Shown here piece by piece: positions 17,960 through 27,103 of a stretch of DNA of 64,000 nucleotides (position 1 is the first letter of the stretch; each line of letters begins with the position of its first letter). The stretch is taken from contig JBFLYW010000006.1 in the NCBI GenBank assembly GCA_040756515.1, positions 1 to 64,000 of the forward strand. Direction: 5' to 3'. Origin of the DNA: DSXH01 sp020724325 (GTDB taxonomy: Bacteria; Bacteroidota; Ignavibacteria; Ignavibacteriales; Melioribacteraceae). Below the pieces are notes generated by a model. The model searched no databases, was not told where the DNA came from, and worked only from the letters and a program-made list of their open reading frames with translations. Both the position numbers and the translations under genes were made by a program.

Positions 17960-19300
17960 TTGTTCAAAAAAATTCTTATCGCCAACCGGGGTGAGATAGC
18001 ACTTAGAATAATTCGTACGTGCAAAGAATTGGGAATTAAGACTGTTGCGGTATATTCGGAAGTTGACCGCGAGTCTTTGCACGTTGTACTTGCCGATGAA
18101 GCTGTTTGTATTGGTCCGGCTAAAAGTTCTGATAGTTATCTTAAAATACCTAGTATAATGTCTGCTGCTATGATAACCGGCGCAGATGCAATCCATCCGG
18201 GATATGGTTTCCTTTCAGAGAATGCAGATTTTAGTGAAATCTGCTCCGACTCAAATATAAAATTTATTGGTCCCTCGCCAGATTCAATTAGAAAGATGGG
18301 AGATAAATCCTTTGCAAAGGAAACAATGCGTAAGGTTGGTGTGCCGGTAGTGCCGGGAAGCGATGGAATTATTAAGACAGTAGATGAAGCAAAAAAAATT
18401 GCATTAGAAGTAGGTTATCCGGTAATGCTTAAAGCTTCTGCCGGCGGCGGTGGTAAAGGTATGCGTATTGTTTGGGAAGAAAAGGACTTAGAAAAGCTGT
18501 TTCAAACTGCGGCTAATGAAGCAGAATCTGCTTTTGGATTCGCCGGTCTTTACTTGGAAAAATTTATTATGAATCCCCGTCATGTTGAAATTCAGGTAAT
18601 GGGCGATCAATTTGGCAATGTTTATCATTATGGCGAACGCGATTGTACTATTCAAAGAAGACATCAAAAGTTAATTGAAGAATCTCCTTCGCCGGTTGCA
18701 AATGCCGACTTAAGAAATAAAATGGGTGAAGCTGCACTACTTGGCGCCAAAGCAGTTAATTACGAAGGTGCCGGAACGATTGAATTCCTTGTAGATAAAC
18801 ATCTTAATTTTTATTTCATCGAAATGAATACTAGAATTCAAGTGGAACATCCTGTTACTGAAATGGTACAGAATCTTGATTTAATTAAACAACAGATCCT
18901 TGTTGCTTCAAAAGAAAAAATTGAAAACCTTCCTCAAGAGCCAAGAGGTCATGCAATTGAATTTAGAATTAATGCTGAAGACCCCGATAATAACTTCAGA
19001 CCCTCACCCGGAAGAATTGAGTATTTGCATTTTCCCGGAGGATTTGGTGTTAGAGTAGATTCTCACATTTATAATGATTATGTAATACCGCCCAATTATG
19101 ATTCTCTTATTGCAAAGTTAATTGTGTGGGGCACTGATCGTAAACATGCAATTTCTAGGGCTAGAAGAGCATTTGAAGAATTTCATGTGGAAGGAATTAA
19201 AACAACTATTCCTTTCCATAAAAAAGTTTTAGACCATCCAATATTTATTGATGGTAACCTTGATACTTCTTTCATAGATCAACATCTTAATAATAAATAG
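17960..19300 (+). CDS. accC: Biotin carboxylase subunit of acetyl-CoA carboxylase
   Basis: The 446-residue ATP-grasp enzyme carboxylates biotin on AccB. Visible features are the N-terminal FKKILIANRGEIALR, the glycine-rich ATP loop KASAGGGGKGMR, GERDCTIQRRHQK and the catalytic EMNTRIQVEHPVTE. The TTG start at 17960 is preceded by a GAGAGG site with nine-base spacing; no ATG lies nearby in frame. Length matches the bacterial subunit. Confidence 0.97.
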   Translation: MFKKILIANRGEIALRIIRTCKELGIKTVAVYSEVDRESLHVVLADEAVCIGPAKSSDSYLKIPSIMSAAMITGADAIHPGYGFLSENADFSEICSDSNIKFIGPSPDSIRKMGDKSFAKETMRKVGVPVVPGSDGIIKTVDEAKKIALEVGYPVMLKASAGGGGKGMRIVWEEKDLEKLFQTAANEAESAFGFAGLYLEKFIMNPRHVEIQVMGDQFGNVYHYGERDCTIQRRHQKLIEESPSPVANADLRNKMGEAALLGAKAVNYEGAGTIEFLVDKHLNFYFIEMNTRIQVEHPVTEMVQNLDLIKQQILVASKEKIENLPQEPRGHAIEFRINAEDPDNNFRPSPGRIEYLHFPGGFGVRVDSHIYNDYVIPPNYDSLIAKLIVWGTDRKHAISRARRAFEEFHVEGIKTTIPFHKKVLDHPIFIDGNLDTSFIDQHLNNK

Positions 19301-19308
19301 AGGATAAT

Positions 19309-19689
19309 ATGAATATTCCAACAAATCTTTTGTATACCAAAGATCATGAATGGATTAAAATTGAAGGTACAACCGGCACAATTGGAATTACTGATTTTGC
19401 TCAAGGCGAGTTAGGTGATATTGTTTATATCGATATTAATCCGGACGTTACAGAAATTGTAGAAGGACAATCTTTCGGAACTATTGAAGCAGTAAAAACT
19501 GTAAGCGATCTGTATGCTCCGGTTGATGGAAAAGTTATTGAGTTGAATAAAAACCTTATTGATAATCCGCAGCTTGTTAATTCCGATCCGTATGGCGAAG
19601 GATGGATTATCAAAATTGAATTGGTTAACTCTGCTCAATTAAATAATCTCTTATCCCCAGATGCCTACAAATCCCAACACGGTCAATAA
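19309..19689 (+). CDS. gcvH: Glycine cleavage system H protein
   Basis: A 126-residue lipoyl carrier protein. The lipoylated lysine is Lys63 in TIEAVKTVSD, and the family opening YTKDHEWIK is present. It normally shuttles aminomethyl groups between GcvP and GcvT, but neither partner is in the window. It sits directly behind accC, eight bases apart, in the biotin carboxylase unit. GcvH can also act as a lipoyl donor for other complexes, which may explain its separate location; that is inference. Confidence 0.96.
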   Translation: MNIPTNLLYTKDHEWIKIEGTTGTIGITDFAQGELGDIVYIDINPDVTEIVEGQSFGTIEAVKTVSDLYAPVDGKVIELNKNLIDNPQLVNSDPYGEGWIIKIELVNSAQLNNLLSPDAYKSQHGQ

Positions 19690-19701
19690 AATTAGATTAG
19701 T

Positions 19702-19731
19702 AAAACTCCTAAAAAGAGTTTTGCTTTCTTT
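19702..19731 (+). terminator. Intrinsic terminator after gcvH
   Basis: AAAACTC and GAGTTTT form a seven-pair stem around CTAAAAA, followed by GCTTTCTTTC. It sits 13 bases after the gcvH stop and before guaA. The stem is AT-rich and the T-tract is interrupted, so read-through is likely. Confidence 0.6.
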
Positions 19732-19750
19732 CAATTAGATGTTGTGACTA

Positions 19751-21292
19751 ATGGAACATCAACAAAAAATTTTAATTCTGGATTTTGGTTCGCAGTACAC
19801 GCAACTAATTGCCAGACGAATTAGGGAAAGTAAAGTTTATTCAGAAATTCATTCCAGCAACTACCCAATTTCAAAAATAAAAGAATCCCTGCCAAGCGGC
19901 ATTATATTATCCGGCGGACCGATGAGCGTGTATGATGAGGATTCACCTAATATAAGTAAAGATATTTTTGAACTTGGGGTCCCGGTTCTTGGTATCTGCT
20001 ATGGAATGCATTTAATTGCTACTCATTTTCAGGGTAAAGTTGAACATGCTAAATATAGAGAATATGGAAAAGTAGATCTGGAAATTATTAAGCATGATTT
20101 ATTATTTGATGGTGTTAAGAATAATTCTATTGTATGGATGAGTCATGGCGATCTAATTACTAAATTGCCGGTTGGTTTCTTTGCTACAACAACTACCGAA
20201 AATACACCTGTCTGTTCTCTATCCAATCCGGAAAAAAATATTTATGGATTACAATTTCATCCTGAAGTTGCTCATACAGAAAACGGGACAAGATTAATCA
20301 ACAATTTTCTATTTAGCATTTGTAAATGTAAGCCGGATTGGACTTCAGAAAATTTTATTCACTCTTCTATTAGAGAAATCAAAGCAAAAATTGGAAATAA
20401 AAGAGCTGTTTGTGCATTAAGCGGCGGTGTTGATTCTTCTGTAGCCGCTGTTCTAATTTCTAAAGCTATCGGTAATAACTTAATATGTATTCATGTAGAT
20501 ACCGGGTTAATGCGTAAAAATGAAAGTGAAAAGATTGCTAAAATGTTTGAGGAGAATTATAATCTGAATGTTATCTCTATCAATACTTCTCAATTATTTT
20601 TAGAACGATTAAAAAATGTATTCGACCCTGAAGTTAAACGGAAGATAATAGGTAAGACTTTTATTGAAGTATTTGAAAAAGAAGCCGGCAAATATAAAGA
20701 CGCCGAGTTTCTGATTCAGGGAACACTTTATCCTGATGTAATAGAATCTGTTACTGTGAAAGGAGCTTCATCTACTATCAAGACTCACCATAATGTAGGT
20801 GGACTGCCGGAAAAGATGAATCTAACACTGATAGAGCCGTTCAGGGAATTATTTAAAGATGAAGTTAGAGAAATTGGTTATCAATTAGGATTACCGGAAA
20901 TATTTATAAAACGTCATCCGTTCCCAGGGCCCGGATTAGCAGTTCGTGTTCTTGGTGAAGTAACAGAAGAACGATTAGAAATATTAAGAGAAGCAGATGA
21001 AATTTTTATTGAAGAACTTCATTTCGCAAATATTTATGATAATATATGGCAAGCATTTGCAGTGTTACTTCCGGTGCAGACAGTAGGAGTTATGGGCGAT
21101 GCACGTACGTATGAAAATGTACTTGCTCTTAGAGCGGTTACATCAACCGATGGAATGACAGCCGATTGGTACCGGTTCGAGAATTCATTTCTTGGGAAAG
21201 TATCTAACAGAATTATTCGTAATGTCCGTGGTGTTAATAGAGTTGTATACGATATCAGCTCTAAACCGCCTTCCACAATTGAATGGGAATGA
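19751..21292 (+). CDS. guaA: GMP synthase (glutamine-hydrolysing)
   Basis: Makes GMP from XMP with glutamine and ATP. The 513-residue protein has a class I glutamine amidotransferase domain with nucleophile Cys83 in GICYGM and the His/Glu of FHPEVAHT. It continues with the PP-loop ATP pyrophosphatase domain (ALSGGVDSS) and a C-terminal dimerisation domain ending STIEWE. The full length and every expected motif are present. The radC gene overlaps its 3' end. Confidence 0.98.
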   Translation: MEHQQKILILDFGSQYTQLIARRIRESKVYSEIHSSNYPISKIKESLPSGIILSGGPMSVYDEDSPNISKDIFELGVPVLGICYGMHLIATHFQGKVEHAKYREYGKVDLEIIKHDLLFDGVKNNSIVWMSHGDLITKLPVGFFATTTTENTPVCSLSNPEKNIYGLQFHPEVAHTENGTRLINNFLFSICKCKPDWTSENFIHSSIREIKAKIGNKRAVCALSGGVDSSVAAVLISKAIGNNLICIHVDTGLMRKNESEKIAKMFEENYNLNVISINTSQLFLERLKNVFDPEVKRKIIGKTFIEVFEKEAGKYKDAEFLIQGTLYPDVIESVTVKGASSTIKTHHNVGGLPEKMNLTLIEPFRELFKDEVREIGYQLGLPEIFIKRHPFPGPGLAVRVLGEVTEERLEILREADEIFIEELHFANIYDNIWQAFAVLLPVQTVGVMGDARTYENVLALRAVTSTDGMTADWYRFENSFLGKVSNRIIRNVRGVNRVVYDISSKPPSTIEWE

Positions 21293-21989
21293 AAAAGAGG
21301 AGTATTCTATTCCAAAAGTAAAAGAACTTCCGCCGGATGATCGTCCGCGCGAAAAAATGCTGTTACGCGGTCCTCAAAGTTTGTCTAATGCAGAACTAAT
21401 TGCCATTTTACTGCGAACAGGTTCTAAAGGAAAAAATGTAATCGAAATAGCGAGAGACCTGATAAAAAAACATGGTAATTTAAGTTTACTTGCAACGCAG
21501 AGCATAGACTCTTTAAAATCAAACTTCGGTATTAAGAAAGATAAAGCCGTTACTCTTGTTGCCGCTTTCGAATTAATTAGAAGGACTGCATCAGAGGAAA
21601 AGTGGTTTTCCATCAAAAAAATAAATTCACCTTCGGATATTGCAGAGATTTTCATCCCATTGTTGAAAGACGAAGTAAAAGAAATCTTTATAGTTGTCTG
21701 CCTTAACTCAGCAAATAAAATTATTAAGTATGAAAAGATTTCAACAGGAAATTTGAATTCCAGTGTGGTTCACCCACGGGAAGTATTTAAGGTTGCTATT
21801 GAGAATAACTCTGCGAATATAATCTTAATTCACAATCATCCGAGTGGAAATGTGGAACCAAGCAGCGAAGATATCCGCTTAACAAAAAGTATGGTTGAAG
21901 CTGGTAGAATAATGGAAATTCAGGTTTTTGATCATATAATTATTGGCGGGAACAATTATACGAGTCTGGTTGAAAAAAGGGTATTGTAA
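21279..21989 (+). CDS. radC: RadC-family JAB/MPN domain protein
   Basis: A 236-residue protein with a helix-hairpin-helix-like N-terminus (DRPREKMLLRG, LSNAELIAILLRTG) and a C-terminal JAMM metal-binding domain with HNHPSG and the later Asp (SSEDIRLT). Despite its name, a DNA-repair role for RadC is unproven. No ATG is available near the expected N-terminus; TTG 21279 gives a normal RadC start and overlaps guaA by 14 bases. An upstream in-frame ATG at 21192 would place 29 unusual residues inside guaA and is less likely. Confidence 0.88.
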   Translation: MNGNEKEEYSIPKVKELPPDDRPREKMLLRGPQSLSNAELIAILLRTGSKGKNVIEIARDLIKKHGNLSLLATQSIDSLKSNFGIKKDKAVTLVAAFELIRRTASEEKWFSIKKINSPSDIAEIFIPLLKDEVKEIFIVVCLNSANKIIKYEKISTGNLNSSVVHPREVFKVAIENNSANIILIHNHPSGNVEPSSEDIRLTKSMVEAGRIMEIQVFDHIIIGGNNYTSLVEKRVL

Positions 21990-22096
21990 CTTACACTTTT
22001 ATAGAGCGCATTCGATTTTTAGCCCATATAGAAAGAAAATTTATTATATTTAGCCACAATAAATCGAAATCACTTATTAATAAAAGGAGGTTCCTA

Positions 22097-22372
22097 ATGT
22101 TAAATGTAAAGAAAATGCTGAGCTCCGGGCTTATTATTGTACTATTTGTTAGCATGCTTGGAGTTACGGGATGCAGTGGCATATCCAAGGAACAGGTTGC
22201 AGAATTGGAAGCGCTACGTGCTGAAGTAAAAGCTCTGGAAAAAGAGATTAATTCTCTTAAGAGTGAAAAAGCCGCTCTCGAACGGGATATAGCAGAAAAA
22301 AATGCAAAATTAGATGAGTGCGCTAAATTAAAAGCAGAAACCAAAAAAAACCTTGAAAAATTAGGTATGTAA
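22097..22372 (+). CDS. Small coiled-coil lipoprotein
   Basis: A 91-residue lipoprotein with signal peptide and lipobox VTGC near residue 24. The rest is an almost pure heptad coiled coil rich in Glu, Lys and Ala. The shape resembles Lpp-type envelope spacers, but no homology is claimed. A very strong ribosome binding site (AAAGGAGG) precedes the ATG, as does that of the next gene, suggesting high expression. It sits 31 bases before the LysM protein gene, and together they look like an envelope or peptidoglycan-associated pair. Confidence 0.82.
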   Translation: MLNVKKMLSSGLIIVLFVSMLGVTGCSGISKEQVAELEALRAEVKALEKEINSLKSEKAALERDIAEKNAKLDECAKLKAETKKNLEKLGM

Positions 22373-22403
22373 TTCTAACCTATCTATTAAAAAGGAGGAA
22401 ATA

Positions 22404-23108
22404 ATGAAAGTTTACAAATATCTATGTGCTTTAACTTTGGTTCTGCTTCTCTCTGTAAGTGCGTATGCTCAACAGAATAGAACAGAAGATATGACCAAAG
22501 ATGAGTGGCAAAAAGAAATTAATCGTTTAACTGAAAACAAAGTTGCTCTTACGTCAGAATTAAATACACTTAAGACAGAAATTGCCGGTTTGAAAGCTAC
22601 ACGCGATAAATTGCAATCCTATGAAGATTGTATAAAAGACTTATATGCAATGTTAGGTGCTACAAAAGCTGATGTAGATAATTTTAGAAGTCAATTAACT
22701 GCTCTTGAAAGAAAAATTGATAACAGGGAAGCTCCTAAAGCAGACCGTCAGGCAGAACTTGATGCTATGAAGAAGAATAAAATTTCTGCTCTTCCGGAAT
22801 TCTTTGATAAAGTTCACAATCAATTGCAGAGAAAATTAGATGCTTGGCAGGAAGCTCCAAAGGAAATCAATTATACCGTTGTTAGAGGAGACCATCTGTG
22901 GGGTATTGCAAAGAAAAAAGAACATTATGATAATCCTTTTGCATGGCCGATGATTTATAGAGCTAACAGGGATCAGATTAAGAATCCGGATTTGATCTAT
23001 CCAAAGCAGATATTTAAGATTCCTAACCTGACTGAAGAAGAAAAATCTAAATACGATAAAATTAGAAGGAATTATAAACCTGCTCCACCTGCTCAAACAG
23101 CAAAATAA
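22404..23108 (+). CDS. Exported coiled-coil protein with LysM domain
   Basis: A 234-residue protein with signal peptide (residues 1-22, ending AYAQ), a coiled coil (about 30-120), and a C-terminal LysM domain (about 150-205) containing YTVVRGDHLWGIA and PFAWPMIYRANRD. LysM binds peptidoglycan, so the protein probably tethers something to the cell wall. It pairs with the coiled-coil lipoprotein upstream. A strong AAAGGAGG site and a downstream terminator frame the two-gene unit. Confidence 0.9.
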   Translation: MKVYKYLCALTLVLLLSVSAYAQQNRTEDMTKDEWQKEINRLTENKVALTSELNTLKTEIAGLKATRDKLQSYEDCIKDLYAMLGATKADVDNFRSQLTALERKIDNREAPKADRQAELDAMKKNKISALPEFFDKVHNQLQRKLDAWQEAPKEINYTVVRGDHLWGIAKKKEHYDNPFAWPMIYRANRDQIKNPDLIYPKQIFKIPNLTEEEKSKYDKIRRNYKPAPPAQTAK

Positions 23109-23148
23109 ATTGGATTTGAATTCTAATTATTTGATTATATGACTCATT

Positions 23149-23186
23149 AAGCCCTTTTCCTTATCCGGAAGAGGGCTTTGTTTATC
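23149..23186 (+). terminator. Intrinsic terminator after LysM gene
   Basis: AAGCCCTTTTCC (23149-23160) pairs with GGAAGAGGGCTT (23167-23178) through twelve pairs including one G-U, with loop TTATCC and a T-rich tail (TGTTTAT). The phoH ribosome binding site begins right after it. Confidence 0.88.
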
Positions 23187-23239
23187 TGGAGGTACTTACG
23201 CAAATAGAAAAAATACTTCGCCTGGAAAATGTAAATCTT

Positions 23240-24172
23240 ATGTTATTATTGGGTTATAACGATTCCAACCTTAAGCCAATTAATGATAGATTCAGTACCA
23301 ATGTTACTGTTAGAAGCGATACGGTTATTATACAAGGTGTTAAGGATGAAGTTGAATCTGTAGAGAAAGTATTCAGAGAAATGGTTTACGTTCTTAATAC
23401 ATCAGGAAAATTACAGGTAAAGGATATAGAAACAATAATTGATTTAACTATCCAGGGCAAGGAAATAATTGATAATAATGATTTTGATAATATTGTTTTA
23501 TACTCTAAGAAAGACGTCATAAAAGCAAAGACTCCTAATCAAATTGAATATGTTAAAAGTGTAAGAGAAAATGATATTTGTTTTGCTATTGGACCGGCTG
23601 GAACCGGCAAAACTTATCTGGCTGTTGCATTGGCAGTTGCAGCTTTCAAAAAGAATATTGTAAAAAAAATTGTACTTGCCAGACCGGCAGTTGAAACCGG
23701 CGAGAGTCTTGGTTTTTTACCCGGTGATTTCAGAGAAAAAATTGATCCTTATTTACGTCCTTTGTACGATGCTCTTGAAGAGATGCTTCCTGCCGAGCAA
23801 TTGAAAAGTTACATAGAAAAAGGAATAATTGAAATTGTTCCTCTTGCTTACATGCGTGGAAGAACGTTAAATAACGCTTATGTAATTTTAGATGAAGCTC
23901 AGAATGCTACTGGTATGCAAATGAAAATGTTTCTAACTAGATTGGGACCTAATTCTAAATCGATAATTACTGGTGATATTACGCAGATTGATTTACCAAC
24001 GTATTCTCAAAGCGGGCTTGTGCAGGTAAAAGAAATACTAAAAAAAGTTGACGGCGTGGGCTTTGTCTATTTTGATAAATCCGATGTTGTTAGACATAAA
24101 TTGGTTAAAGATATTATAGATGCTTATGAAAAACATAATAACTATAATGGGGCAAGAAAGGAGTTCAAATAA
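23240..24172 (+). CDS. phoH: PhoH-like ATPase; true start probably upstream
   Basis: A cytoplasmic P-loop ATPase of the PhoH/YbeZ family, associated with RNA metabolism and ribosome-linked proteins. Walker A is GPAGTGKT, Walker B is VILDEAQN, and a late TGDITQIDLP motif is present. The first canonical start is ATG 23240, giving 310 residues. The open frame continues upstream with IEKILRLENV, which looks like the conserved family N-terminus. A strong GGAGG site (23188-23192) precedes ACG 23198 by five bases and ATA 23204 by eleven. Translation may therefore begin at one of these rare codons, with ACG favoured by spacing. The stop faces mazG. Confidence 0.9.
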   Translation: MLLLGYNDSNLKPINDRFSTNVTVRSDTVIIQGVKDEVESVEKVFREMVYVLNTSGKLQVKDIETIIDLTIQGKEIIDNNDFDNIVLYSKKDVIKAKTPNQIEYVKSVRENDICFAIGPAGTGKTYLAVALAVAAFKKNIVKKIVLARPAVETGESLGFLPGDFREKIDPYLRPLYDALEEMLPAEQLKSYIEKGIIEIVPLAYMRGRTLNNAYVILDEAQNATGMQMKMFLTRLGPNSKSIITGDITQIDLPTYSQSGLVQVKEILKKVDGVGFVYFDKSDVVRHKLVKDIIDAYEKHNNYNGARKEFK

Positions 24173-24199
24173 TAGTTTACTTTAAAATTGCGGAGCAAA

Positions 24200-24961
24200 T
24201 TAATTTTTGTTCTTGCTCTCTGCCCAGTATTTATCCATTTCCTCTAAGTTCGATTCAGTAAGTTTTTTACCTGTTTCCTTAATTTTCTGCTCAACATAAT
24301 TAAAGCGGGAAATAAATTTTTCATTTGTAAGCCGTAATGCATTCTCCGGATTAATACCCAAGAATCTGGCATAATTAGTAAGTGCAAAAAATACATCTCC
24401 TAATTCTTCTTCAAGTTTGTTTTTATCATTACTGATTTCCATCTCGTGCATTTCTTCTATTTCTTCAATTACTTTTTTCCAGACATCATTTTTATTTTCC
24501 CAGTCAAATCCGATTTTAGAAGCTTTCTCCTGAAGACGAAAAGCACGAGCTAAACTTGGTAAATTTTTGGGAACACCTTTTAGAACAGAATCTCTGCCTT
24601 CAGAAAGTTTAATCTCTTCCCAGTTTTTTAAGATCTCTTCCGTTCCGTTTACTTTTACTTGGCTGAAAACGTGCGGATGTCTTCTGATCAGTTTATCCTT
24701 AATAGTATCAATTACATCATTAATGGTGAATTGATTTTTCTCTTCGGCAATTACTGAATGGAATAAAATGTGGAGTAATAAATCACCCAGTTCGGATTTT
24801 ATTTCTTCGTAATTCTTTTGATCAATTGCTTCTATTAATTCATATGTTTCTTCTATAGTAGCCCCTTTTATAGAATCGTGAGTTTGTTCTCTATCCCATG
24901 GACATTCTCTACGGAGTTTCTTCATTATATCAGCAAGTTCCTGAAATTTATCTCCCGTCAT
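24200..24961 (-). CDS. mazG: Nucleoside triphosphate pyrophosphohydrolase MazG
   Basis: Hydrolyses NTPs and dNTPs to monophosphates, clearing aberrant nucleotides and, in some bacteria, modulating (p)ppGpp. The 253-residue protein has two tandem MazG helical domains with metal-binding signatures EETYELIEAI/ELGDLLLH and EELGDVFF. The opening MKKLRRECPWDREQTH is typical. The start ATG gives a normal length. The gene is monocistronic and convergent with phoH. Confidence 0.96.
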   Translation of the reverse strand: MTGDKFQELADIMKKLRRECPWDREQTHDSIKGATIEETYELIEAIDQKNYEEIKSELGDLLLHILFHSVIAEEKNQFTINDVIDTIKDKLIRRHPHVFSQVKVNGTEEILKNWEEIKLSEGRDSVLKGVPKNLPSLARAFRLQEKASKIGFDWENKNDVWKKVIEEIEEMHEMEISNDKNKLEEELGDVFFALTNYARFLGINPENALRLTNEKFISRFNYVEQKIKETGKKLTESNLEEMDKYWAESKNKN

Positions 24962-25064
24962 TCGGTTATCCTTTTTAGTTGTAAAATTAACAGAATGAAA
25001 ATTGATTACAAAAAAATGCTAATGTTCATTTTAATATATTTGCAAAAACATTTAAGGAGCTAAA

Positions 25065-25523
25065 GTGATAGAACAGAAGATTAGAGAGATAATTGGTTAT
25101 GATTTGCCAATGGCGCCAAAACCATTAGCGGCATATATACCGGCAATTCAATCAGGAAATCTTGTAATTACGGCAGGACAGCTGCCTGTAAAGGACGGAA
25201 AACTTTTAGCTGAAGGAAAAGTTGGTTTTGAGGTTACTGAAGAAAAAGGAGTTGAGTGCTCCCGGCAGTCAGCAATTAACTGTCTATCGGCAATTAAGTC
25301 AGTAATTCATGAACTAGATAAAATAGAGAGGATTGTAAAACTAACTGTCTTTGTTAATTCTGCAATCGGTTTTCACCAGCAGCCAAAAATTGCTAATGGA
25401 GCATCGGAATTAATGGTTCAGATATTTGGCGAAGCAGGTAAACACGCAAGAAGTGCGGTCGGTGTTAATGAATTACCGATGAATTCACCTGTTGAAATAG
25501 AAATGACAGTCCAGATTAAATAA
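25065..25523 (+). CDS. RidA-family (YjgF-like) protein
   Basis: A 152-residue protein of the Rid family, whose RidA members hydrolyse reactive enamine/imine intermediates. The substrate-site Arg is in ARSAVGVNELP, followed by a Glu in EIEMTV, consistent with an active deaminase-like site. It is longer than classical RidA by a 20-residue N-terminal part. The GTG start at 25065 has AAGGAG nine bases upstream. The gene stands alone between mazG (divergent) and an envelope protein gene. Confidence 0.88.
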   Translation: MIEQKIREIIGYDLPMAPKPLAAYIPAIQSGNLVITAGQLPVKDGKLLAEGKVGFEVTEEKGVECSRQSAINCLSAIKSVIHELDKIERIVKLTVFVNSAIGFHQQPKIANGASELMVQIFGEAGKHARSAVGVNELPMNSPVEIEMTVQIK

Positions 25524-25638
25524 ACTATCATTTTGACTTGATACTTTTTATTAGAAATTCTAAACTTGTAATGTAATTTAACAGGAAACATTCTCATCAT
25601 AATTTCTGTTCAAGTAAATAAATAAAACCGGGTTTGAA

Positions 25639-26142
25639 ATGAAAAAACTATTATTAATACTTTTTATTTTATCCTCTACTAATATCTATGCTCAATTTAG
25701 GGATGAATTAAATAAACAACCAGATATTAAAAGCGGTATTATGAATAATAGCGCTTCAACATTGTTTGGACTTTTTAATCCAGATAATTTTAAAATGAGC
25801 CATACTTTCGATATTTCATATCAAACCTCCGGATTTGGAAATTTAGCATTAAGCACATATACGAACAGAATGTTTTATAAATTCAGCGAACAGTTGAATT
25901 TCCAGGCAGATATTAGTCTTGTTAATTCGCCGTATAATACATTCGGAAAAGATTTTTCAAAGCAGATTAACGGTATCTATTTGAGCCGTGCTCAATTAAA
26001 TTATAAACTATCAGAAAACATGAACATTTTCTTACAATATAGAAGCTTCCCGCCAGGTTCTTATTATCCCTATATGTATGACGGCTCTTCTTTTTACCGT
26101 TCTTCGTGGTTCGATGATAAGTGGTATGAGAATGAGAAATAG
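25639..26142 (+). CDS. Exported protein of unknown function
   Basis: Not recognised. The 167-residue protein has a signal peptide (residues 1-18, ending IYAQF) and a mature part rich in Tyr, Phe, Ser and Asn with short beta stretches. That composition fits an outer-membrane or cell-surface protein. It ends in a charged tail (WYENEK) rather than a barrel-type aromatic residue. A separate 26196 gene for a LytR_C protein follows. Confidence 0.7.
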   Translation: MKKLLLILFILSSTNIYAQFRDELNKQPDIKSGIMNNSASTLFGLFNPDNFKMSHTFDISYQTSGFGNLALSTYTNRMFYKFSEQLNFQADISLVNSPYNTFGKDFSKQINGIYLSRAQLNYKLSENMNIFLQYRSFPPGSYYPYMYDGSSFYRSSWFDDKWYENEK

Positions 26143-26195
26143 ATTTTTATTAACTTTCCTCCCAAATAATTTCTGATATTTTAATTCTGAGTGAA

Positions 26196-26684
26196 TTGGA
26201 AAAAAGTAATTCTAAGAAGTCCGCAATTAAATCCGTTGATATAAAAACCTCAACCAATAACCTTTTTCTTAACATTGCTATTTTTATTTTATTAACGCTC
26301 ATTTTATTTATGAGCTATTCATTATATCTGAAGCTTACTAATCCCAAAGGTGAATATAAAAACATTTCGGAAAGTAAATCTGTATCTGAAATTATTCAGG
26401 TTGAAGTATTGAACGGATGTGGTGTTAGCGGAATAGCAGATCGCTTTACAGATTTTCTACGCAGCAATAAATTCGATGTTGTAAACATGGGTAATTATAT
26501 CCGTTTCGACATGGACGAAACAATTGTAATAGACAGAACAGGCAATAAAGCCAATGCGCTTCATGTTGCTCTTGCGCTGGGTGTTAATAAAGAAAATGTT
26601 ATCCAGCAGCTTAATAATGATTATTTCCTGGATGTATCAATCGTTATTGGACGGGATTATTATACTTTACAACCACTTAAATGA
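26196..26684 (+). CDS. Membrane protein with LytR C-terminal domain
   Basis: A 162-residue protein with one transmembrane helix (about residues 26-46) and a LytR_C-type domain starting near residue 67 (VEVLNGCGVSGIADRF). This domain is found in cell-wall and envelope proteins and is thought to bind surface polymers; the role is not established. The TTG start at 26196 is the only one available at this position, and the ribosome binding site is weak. It may be cotranscribed with rsfS, eight bases downstream. Confidence 0.78.
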   Translation: MEKSNSKKSAIKSVDIKTSTNNLFLNIAIFILLTLILFMSYSLYLKLTNPKGEYKNISESKSVSEIIQVEVLNGCGVSGIADRFTDFLRSNKFDVVNMGNYIRFDMDETIVIDRTGNKANALHVALALGVNKENVIQQLNNDYFLDVSIVIGRDYYTLQPLK

Positions 26685-26692
26685 GGTAAAGA

Positions 26693-27103
26693 GTGAAATC
26701 ATTAAATTTTGCTAAACTTATTGCAAATTTAATTAAGAGTAAGAAAGGTTACGATATCAAAATTATTGATCTACGAAAGGTTTCAACCATTGCTGATTTT
26801 TTTATAATCTGTTCAGCCGATTCTGACCGTCAGGTTAAAGCAATTGCCGAAGAAATAGAAGATAAACTTTTGGAACAAAGAATTAAATGCTCCAACAAAG
26901 AGGGCTATGAAACTTTAAATTGGATTTTACTCGATTATTTTGATGTGATTGTACATGTATTTAAAAATGAAGCACGTAATTATTATAATTTGGAAAAATT
27001 CTGGGGCGATGCGCCGGTAATAGATGTTGAAGATAAACCAGAAAAACCGGCTATTAAAATAGCAAAACCACAAAGCATAAAGACGATCAGGAGAAGTAAT
27101 TGA
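26693..27103 (+). CDS. rsfS: Ribosome silencing factor RsfS
   Basis: Binds uL14 on the large ribosomal subunit and blocks joining of the small subunit when nutrients are low. The 136-residue protein has the family core (DLRKVSTIADFFIICSA, DSDRQVKAIA, YETLNWILLDY, DVIVHVF and NLEKFWGDAP). A lysine- and proline-rich C-terminal tail of about 20 residues extends beyond the core. GTG start at 26693. Its stop overlaps the argS TTG by four bases. Confidence 0.96.
   Translation: MKSLNFAKLIANLIKSKKGYDIKIIDLRKVSTIADFFIICSADSDRQVKAIAEEIEDKLLEQRIKCSNKEGYETLNWILLDYFDVIVHVFKNEARNYYNLEKFWGDAPVIDVEDKPEKPAIKIAKPQSIKTIRRSN

Noticed and set aside
21991..22344. 117-codon frame antisense to the coiled-coil lipoprotein gene
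   Set aside because: The plus-strand gene has a strong ribosome binding site and a clear lipoprotein signal; the antisense frame arises from its repetitive codons.
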